From Hyposmocoma kahamanoa (taxonomy: Eukaryota; Arthropoda; Insecta; Lepidoptera; Cosmopterigidae), in NCBI RefSeq assembly GCF_003589595.1, contig NW_020653750.1, forward strand, positions 8,411,742-8,475,741: a stretch of 64,000 nucleotides of DNA. Reading direction: 5' to 3'. A program made the position numbers and the translations under genes. Positions 57,004-64,000 of this stretch are shown piece after piece; position 1 is the stretch's first letter, and each line of letters starts with the position of its first letter. The notes beneath the pieces are model-generated. The model was not told the origin of the DNA and searched no databases. It saw nothing but the letters and a program-made list of their open reading frames with translations.

Positions 57004-57014
57004 AAGTTCCCAAT

Positions 57015-57110
57015 CCGCATTGGGCTTGCGTGGGAATTACAGCTAAGTTTTCCCGTTGTGAGAGGAGGCCTGTACCCGGCAGTGGGATTATATATAGACT
57101 AACTGTGTAA
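57015..57110 (+). repeat. retroelement tail scrap
   Basis: CCGCATTGGGCTTGCGTGGG, then GAGAGGAGGCCTGTACCCGG and CAGTGGGATTATATATAG. It resembles LINE or SINE tails of the GGAGGCCTGTGCCCAGCAGT type. Confidence 0.55.
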
Positions 57111-58425
57111 TTGTAGGAACTTTTTCTAATTCAATGCTAAAGCAAAGTAGCGTCGTCATAAACTCGTATCTTATAAAGAGTGAGTGTTAAGGAGATGGCA
57201 AAAGTTTCTATTTATTTTAAATTTCTTATCACGGGTGTTAATTTGGATGCATTACTTTAAGAATAGTTAAAAGCCAGTGTGTGAATATGTAGGAAATGTA
57301 ATGTGAAATCAGCCTGCAATATTTGTATATACAATCCATTTTTAGCATTTCAGTAAGTTTGTGCTTTAAGATACCAGTTTGAGAAAGTGAGGCGACGATT
57401 TGACAAACTTATGTTATCATAAATTTGTTCATACTTTTTTTGTATGCATGTTAAAACTAATATTGGTTTTTTTAAGGTTGTCTTGAGTTCTTTTACTTAC
57501 AATTAACACGTGTTAAAAGTCTCACACAAATAGAATAAGAGCCCAGGTGTCCAGCGCTAAAAGCAGATCCATGTTGCGCGCCCGCCGCGACACATTTATC
57601 ACCGCTTTAGACGCGGCATACATTAGGGTTAAGCTACTTTCTAGTTTTATATACTTCCCTTACTATTCGAAGGCATAACGCTCATGGAGCAAAATTGATG
57701 ATGATGAATTAGGAAAGCTTACGAGAACCCTGTTTCGAAGTAGGTGCACAAACAGATTTATTATGTCAAGTCCCCGGCCCTTGTGGCAAGGTAAACTACT
57801 AATGTTTGGCCCTTTTTTCCCCGACTACAACGAGACCAAAAGAAGGTTTACGCGTGTCTGTATATGGATCAATGTTACCGAGTTAAACCGATCTTGATAA
57901 ATGAGGTGTCGATAGATTCTATTTAAACTGGGGAGTGTCATAGGATATAATGACGTCAACAAAAAATTAATATGTGGTACACTAGACACCATAATCTTTC
58001 CCAGTGATCGGCTAACACTCATTGCCATACAAAAGATATCAACGTTGTCCCATAAAAGCAACATAAATAACATTTAAATAGCTTTTTTATTTTTTTATGA
58101 ATCCTACGACGTTTAACACCATTGTACACTGAAAGTGTTTTAATAAATTACGCATAGTAAGGACGTCTCCCTTATGGTTAAATTCGTATCTTTAAAACGG
58201 TCAAATGCGTAAAGCCCAGCGTGCTGTTGACTGTACATGTTACACTAATGAACTTGACTAGAAGAAACAAAAAGAGTACCAAAAGGAACAAGAATATGAT
58301 ATGTGCCAGACAACCCAACACATTGCATGGTCTCAAACTTGGAACTTCTCTGTACTATGAGTACCAGAGCTATGGAATTCTGGGGCAAATCCCAAAACGC
58401 CCAGACCAGAACCAATTTAGAAATT
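57111..58425. other. no gene seen
   Basis: Unassigned. The open frames at 57.82 kb (minus) and 58.22 kb (plus) have no recognisable domain. A GC-rich scrap lies at 57.57-57.62 kb (GCGCGCCCGCCGCGACAC). Confidence 0.4.
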
Positions 58426-58427
58426 TT

Positions 58428-58645
58428 AATTTTTTTATATATTTTTTTATAATATCAAGGGACGGGACGAACAAGTCGTGCGCCTGATGGTAAGCTACAC
58501 GCCTTTCCATAACAGTTGCAGTGCCACTCGGCTCTTTAAATCGCAAAGATCTGAGGCGCACTGCCACTGCGCCCGTCACCCTGACGCATAAGTTGACAAG
58601 TCCCATGTGCCTGTAATTTCATCAGCACCCTTACCCTTCAAAACT
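58428..58645 (-). repeat. R1 repeat, partial
   Basis: TATAATATCAAGGGACGGGA, CGAACAAGTCGTGCGCCTGA, TGGTAAGCTACACGCC, GACAAGTCCCATGTGCCTG, to CCCTTACCCTTCAAAAC. It ends where an S5 SINE begins. Confidence 0.88.
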
Positions 58646-58750
58646 GAAATTAATAATCATTTCCCAAACAGGTCCTACCGGGAACCGAACTCGGGACCTC
58701 CTCATCCAGCGCCTATAATGTAAGCCATTAGGCTACCGAAGTCGTCAAAT
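58646..58750 (-). repeat. tRNA-derived SINE, family S5
   Basis: Minus strand: GACTTCGGTAGCCTAATGGC (A box), GGATGAGGAGGTCCCGAGTT, CGGTTCCCGGTAGGACC (B-box region), GTTTGGGAAATGATTATTA. Confidence 0.72.
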
Positions 58751-59887
58751 TACGTAAGTGTTGGCTATGATCATGAATAACAAGTTTTCATATAACCACT
58801 GAATAAGTAATAGTGCTAAGACGCTACTTACCGTACTTAAACAGATATACATTAGAAAGTTTATGCTTAATATGCGTATAATTGAAGTTTGCTGTAAAAT
58901 TATTCGAAACTTTGCGACTAAATGGTACCTATATGACAAAATGTTTCGAACAAAGAGACCAAACTTAATTTATTCTTGAATCGAGATGTGGCTTAAAATA
59001 TGGTTTTACTCAAGCGGATCACACACGATGCCGCGATGGGAGCCTACGCGGTTTTATTTATTATGAACATACTCGTTGCATCACCGCCGCTACCGAACCG
59101 CACTCCGTGATACCTGTTAATCAAACGAGTATATAGACGACAACGTGTTTGTGATGTTAGAATTTCCGCAAGTATGTGCACCAATAAATATGCACCGTAC
59201 GTAACAAAAGTATCTGAAGCGCGTAGCAAAGTACTCACCAATATTGTTTAAACATGTGTATTATACAATTATTTATCGATTTTAATTAAAACTGTTTAAT
59301 TGTATTATTTTAGTAATAGTGGAGCTCCTTGTAAATACTAAAAAAAACGTACTCTTGCATATTTCTACAAGCAGAGGAAGAAGCTATTACAACGTAAAGG
59401 GAGTTAGTTATAAAAATGAATTTCCGAGGTGGCGCTAGGCGCATGATACTTTGACATTATTAAGGTGCTCCGGGTCTGGGTTGCTCGTGTTTTGCTTCCA
59501 TAATCATTTTATATAGTTATTCTTCATAAATATCGTCTATCAATACCATTATCATCAGGCAAGGAAGTAAGAAAAACCCTAAAATTTCATAGAGCTTTAG
59601 TTTGGTGTACAAAGGTCTTCCTAATTTACGCTAGCGACCTTTTAAAATTCGATAGTGTCTAGATAATAGAAAATAATCATGATAACAAAATAGTTGTATC
59701 AGTTCTAATACAATTTTATATATCCTCCTAAGGCCCCGTGTGCATCAAAATATGAATAATATGTGAAGTGATTCAGATCTAAAAAAAAAATGTGCTATAT
59801 AATACATATATAATTTTCATTAAGTTGTACAACGGTCCCATTGTACAACATAATGAAAATATCGCATTCAAATTTAGTGCTATAATG

Positions 59888-60893
59888 CATGGAGCGCACT
59901 ATAAGTTTCCGGAATGAATAAGAAAAAAATACTATAAATGGCCAGAAATGAATTTATTGTTTCTCAAAATATTCTCCGTTAGCGTTAATGCCTTTTTCAT
60001 ACGAATGAAGCAATTTTGAAAACATTTATGCCACTCCTCCGTGACAATCTCTGAAACATATTTTTCATATTCTTCGACGCCTCTTCAGGTGCTGAAAATC
60101 ATTGACCGCGTAAATGGTTGTCGTGTACCAATCATTATTAACGGTACAACGATTCTCCAAAGCAACAGTAGCCACGTGTCCAGTTTTATTAAAAAAAGAA
60201 GCAATCATCCGCGTAGAGACTCTTTGGGATCGTAACTATAAATCCATGTTTCGTCACCTGTTACTATGTCCTACACCAAATTTGACGCCCCTTCGTTGAA
60301 TCTGGTAAGCATGGCATTGCACCAAGTGACGCGATCCGTTTTTTGAGCGTCATTCAAATTGTGTGGGATCCACAGAGAGCACAACTATTTTACACCTAAA
60401 TGTTTATGTAGTATTTGACCCATGCCTATGCCTAAAGATGCCCGAATCTCATGGTATGTTACATGCTTGTCCGTTTTGATCATACGGCGCACAGCATCGA
60501 TATTTTTGTTGTTCACAGCAATGGACGGGCGACCATCACAAAATTCATCACTGAGATTCACACGTCTGCGTTTGAATTCTACAAAGCAGCTATAAATTGC
60601 ATAGTGCTTCATTGCCAAAAGCAGTTTGAAGGCAAGCGAAGCTCCGCTGAGTTGTTAAATTACAATTAAAGTCGTAGAAATCATACTACGAAAATTTTCA
60701 CGAGTTAAATCCATGGTGATGTAGACAACCAAGTTCTAAAATGACGCCACAATGTAAAAAACATGTGACAGTCAGATGAAACAAACTGTATTCTATAGCC
60801 AAAGAGCTCCATTTTCAAATGTTGTAATTACTTTTTAAATATTGTTTATGTAAGGTTTATGGCCAGTTGCGGAAACTTATTGTGCGCCCTATG
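59888..60893 (-). mobile_element. mariner-like element, copy D, internally deleted
   Basis: 1006 bp. The left terminus GAGCGCACTATAAGTTTCCG and the right terminus CGGAAACTTATTGTGCGCCC are inverted. The flanks are TG on both sides instead of TA, so the target duplication is mutated or eroded. Internal deletions near 60.11 and 60.22 kb, relative to copy C, account for its short length. Confidence 0.88.
59954..60714 (-). pseudogene. mariner transposase pseudogene (copy D)
   Basis: Readable blocks on minus are NLSDEFCDGRPSIAVNNKN, VTYHEIRASLGIGMGQ and the Asp block around TGDETWIYSYD (antisense of ATAAATCCATGTTTCGTC). The deletion at about 60.11 kb removes the second and third catalytic Asp regions, and the C-terminal end is frameshifted by a missing base. 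Non-functional. Confidence 0.85.
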
Positions 60894-60939
60894 TGTTTCT
60901 ATATGACCATAGCGTGTAGTTACAGTTAGTATATTTTAA

Positions 60940-61148
60940 TGCCTCCGTGGCCAAACGGTTACCATGCTGTTGTGTTTCGCAGAGGTCCCGGGTTGAGAGA
61001 AATATTTGTATAGCCTATGTTTATTTCTCTCGTGAGTTTGGATGTAATTTGTGGTTGTCTATGTGTGTGTGTCTATGGCACCTGCGATACAGGGTTTTCC
61101 CTAGTGCGGGGCTATGAATGTTTGCGTTATGATTATTATTATAGATTT
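60940..61148 (+). repeat. tRNA-derived SINE, family S4
   Basis: GCCTCCGTGGCCAAACGGTT (A box), AGGTCCCGGGTT followed by a short deletion, AGAAATATTTGTATAGCC, TGTGGTTGTCTATGTGTG, GATTATTATTATAG tail. Confidence 0.85.
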
Positions 61149-61248
61149 GGTACAAGTATTTAAAATTATTAATTTATTTTCATATATAATAATCTTACGA
61201 GCTACTGCAGTTAGCTTGTTCATTCCATTGTAATACAAAACTTCAGAA

Positions 61249-61467
61249 TTGAAAAAGTTTACCGAAATGCCGTTTCTCTCCGGTTCTTATTCCAAATGCG
61301 TGCCGTCACTATTTCCTGCGCAATTTTGCATTGAAAGAGTTACTCCACAGTTACTCAGGGCGCAGAGAATGGCGGCTGAACACAAAGAGGCTTTTATCGG
61401 CCCTCTAGAGGCCAGAAAAACCAGAGGAACTGGCGCGGAGAAGGGTGGCAAACAAAATCCGACATAA
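61249..61467 (+). CDS. unrecognised 72-residue open frame
   Basis: An open frame with less AT-biased codons than its surroundings (QRMAAEHKEAFIGPLEARK, TRGTGAEKGGKQNPT). It has no signal peptide, membrane segment or domain I know, and no convincing splice sites at either end. It may be a chance frame or a remnant exon. Confidence 0.2.
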   Translation: MKKFTEMPFLSGSYSKCVPSLFPAQFCIERVTPQLLRAQRMAAEHKEAFIGPLEARKTRGTGAEKGGKQNPT

Positions 61468-61599
61468 GCAGTATATCGTTAAGTAGGTTTACAACTTTTT
61501 GGCACGTGTTCTAGGCATAACTTTGTTACACTTTTAAATCAAAGAGATAGAAGAGAGAAGATCAAAGAGAGAGAATCAAAGAGAGAGCGGTTACACACG

Positions 61600-61965
61600 C
61601 GATACAAACGCTATGCACTAGCGATGCAGTAGCTAATCGTCAACCTTTAAGCATCGATGCAAACGCTTCGCAAATCGCTTATAAATCTCAAGTGTGGCGA
61701 TGCAAACGCGCGATTACATCGATGCGATCGCTTATAAGTCTCAAGTGTGGCGATGCAAACGCGCTATTGCATCGATGCAATTGCTTATAAATCTCAAGTG
61801 TAGCGATGCAATTGCGCGTTTGTATCGATGCAGCTGCATGTTTGTATTGATGCACCCGCGCGTTTGCATCGATGCAATCGTCTATAAATCGCAAGTGTAG
61901 CGATGCAATCATGCATTTCACGAACGTGCGTTTGCATCCACTTGCAACCACTCTTTGTTTGGCGT
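61600..61965 (+). repeat. tandem array of about 53-bp units with GCATCGATGC palindromes
   Basis: The start motif (T)CTCAAGTGTGGCGATGC recurs at 61686, 61739 and 61792 (exact 53-bp spacing) and in altered form at 61889. Each unit holds GCGATGCAA(A/T)CGCGC and a palindromic (G)CATCGATGC. It is preceded by GGTTACACACGCGATACAAAC. Related wording occurs at 28.9-29.2 kb. Non-coding. Confidence 0.85.
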
Positions 61966-63424
61966 AGTTACATTGATTTTTCCAATGCCATTTTATGAAA
62001 TATTGCCCTGAAAAGAGAAACGAAGATAATAACATTAATAATTAAATTTAAACACTCTATGTGGTCTCTACGTGTGCCACCCATGTCCCCGGGGAAGTCT
62101 TTGAAACAAAAGGATCATTTTCACCCGAGATATTCTGTAAAAGACTTTGTGTTATTAATTTTAATGTTTCTAATAATAACATGTAACATATAAATATATT
62201 ATTTGATAACTGATACCAAAAACATACTATACCTATCCCCCAATGGTAATAAATGTTTTAATTTATGTATTTCAATATATTTATCAGTTGATAAAATGTC
62301 GCTGTATAACGCTAATGCGAATATGTAGTTTTCACATACAAAGTTCCATCTTGCCGCTTTAAGTCTATACAAAGCGTGAAAGTACTGACCCGGTACCATG
62401 TCGGAGTGCAAGCGTGAAAATGCTTTTTTGCCCGAACGTGGTTCGAATACACAAGTGCTGACTTGTGAATAGGGATTCAAAAGTGAATCACTTGTGAGAT
62501 TTACTTAGTTTGATATCAGATCAAGATTTTTATATGGTTTATCCCATCGGAGCCCAATACTGTATATGTACATATAAGTGTGTATGTGTTATTTAAATTA
62601 AAAATAAAGTGATAAGCAAAGTGGCTTAAAAAAGTTTTAAAAAGTTGGCTTAAAATTATTTTAGTTTTTATGACAAAGTGGCAAACAACTGCAACACCAC
62701 AGTATCACGTATCAAGTACTAAATTTGATTATAAGACTATTAATGCACATGTGCGATACCGAAATAAGCAAATATATTTATGTAGATAACACGTACGCCC
62801 GTGACACTTGCTCTTCTACATATTTAGTTCTTTTAATAATTACATAATAAGTCACCAAATTCGAAATATTGTGATCTCCAGGTCCTACAAGGAATCGATC
62901 TAGCAGGGCGTCCTTTAAATTATAAGATAATATAAATTTATTTCAATATAACTTATTCTAATACAATTCAAGAAAAATAAATGTAAATAAAGCTATGATA
63001 GTATTAAAATAAACAATAAGAAAGGAACCTAAATTGTGCAATCTTCATAGTATAGCTATATATTAATAAGTAATAGCGATGCCTAAACTTAATAAATGTG
63101 TATCTGTATTTCAGGCATCGTTTGCGCATATTTCTTTATATTAAAACTTAAAAACAGATTTTCTATATTTCACAATAAATCTATTAGTAGTTATAAATTA
63201 ATGGTTATATTAAAATTATGAAATAACTTCCAGCAAACCCTCTGTTTCATTGTAAGTTAGTTACTCTTAAACCAGGATTTAACGGTCTTTTACATTATAT
63301 TTTATTCATGGCGAAATAATGAATTACATTACTGAAACAATTCGCTACTATATCTAAAACACTTAATTACTTTTTCACCATGTATTACATCGCACTGTAG
63401 TATGTCAACCGTATAATTATAAAC
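61966..63424. other. no gene seen
   Basis: AT-rich with no repeat terminus or exon recognised. Confidence 0.45.
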
Positions 63425-63679
63425 CGTATATTAGGTGGCGGGCCTGAGGGCACCCAAATGGGTACCGGCTTCAGTTCTAGACCCTTATGGACATTTCCAC
63501 CACAAGGGCGCGCTACAGGAGAGAACCGGGATTTATACACGCTGAATTGAAAGTCTCAATCACAAAAAACATGTATTCAAAGGGAAAACTAAAATATCGC
63601 GATTTAAGAAACAATTTAAGAAATGGCGGTTGCCACTCTTATGGGCATTCCATTATTCCACCTAACCTATTCCACCAAT

Positions 63680-63790
63680 GGAGGGACGATCTCGGTAGCC
63701 CAACGATTTGCACTGTTGGATTAGGCGGTCCCAGGTTTGTTTCCCGGACCAATTTAGGAAATAAACTTTTCTAAATTGGTTTTGGTTTGG
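63680..63790 (+). repeat. tRNA-related SINE, head region
   Basis: GATCTCGGTAGCCCAACGAT (A-box-like), GGCGGTCCCAGGTTTGTTTC (B-box-like), CCGGACCAATTTAGGAAATA. It parallels 39425. Its 3' part may continue toward 63.9 kb. Confidence 0.55.
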
Positions 63791-64000
63791 ACGTTTTGGA
63801 TTGTGTCTCTGGAGGTAAATAATTTCGTTGGTCTGGTACTATCAGAATGGTTCATGCCTGTGTTTGATAAACATCTGTTCAGATGTTTAACGCGAAGTAC
63901 TTCAACGCGAGCCTACATTTTAGGAGGTGAGGTGTGCGGGCCACACATCGCGTCCTGCAATCCGTGCGTTTACGGGGCAGCTGGCGGCGCGGTGTGTCTT

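Noticed and set aside
57825..58073. 82-residue minus-strand frame
   Set aside because: Hydrophobic composition is explained by AT-rich codons; no family match by eye.
61600..61965. CRISPR-like array of regular repeats
   Set aside because: Units are contiguous with no unique spacers, and the genome is eukaryotic.

Overview
The window reads as AT-rich nuclear DNA of an insect, most likely a moth or butterfly. The reasons are the many tRNA-derived SINE heads and non-LTR retrotransposon 3' ends of types familiar from Lepidoptera, the mariner (DD34D) elements, and one exon of an arthropod Dscam-like gene. There is no bacterial-type gene organisation. Most open frames are chance products or pieces of transposable elements.

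Host gene content is very thin. One convincing host exon lies on the minus strand at about 24.11-24.33 kb. It encodes the start of an immunoglobulin domain like the first Ig domain of Dscam-type cell adhesion proteins and ends in a strong splice donor. No matching next exon is recognisable in the 24 kb downstream of it, so the left third of the window is probably one long intron. The rest is upstream intron or intergenic DNA.

The remainder is a layered set of mobile elements. Class II: four decayed mariner copies (2.7, 12.6, 31.7, 59.9 kb); a 228-286 bp MITE with 8-bp target duplications (three copies, called P1 here, plus an apparent excision footprint at 48.58 kb); a second 8-bp-TSD MITE of 529-571 bp (P2: 10.4 and 52.7 kb); a TTAA-flanked MITE (41.5, 45.1, 56.6 kb); foldback elements at 1.5, 39.0 and 40.0 kb; and a large inverted-repeat composite at 5.2-9.9 kb. 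Class I: a poly(A)-ended repeat of about 300 bp (called R1 here) with about 19 copies or fragments; several tRNA-derived SINE families (S2 to S6 here); truncated LINE 3' ends with reverse-transcriptase C-terminal remnants (35.1, 37.0, 37.5, 41.6, 49.3, 51.9, 54.6 kb); and a LINE ORF1-like open frame at 15.0 kb.

Nesting gives relative ages. A P1 MITE sits in a mariner and another in an R1 repeat. A LINE sits in an R1 copy and another in the TTAA MITE. A P2 MITE sits in a tRNA-derived SINE. In several cases the broken target can be read straight across the insertion, which fixes element ends and target duplications to the base. No CRISPR array, intact tRNA, rRNA gene, or complete host gene was found. 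All coordinates and similarities were read by eye; no alignment or database search was run.
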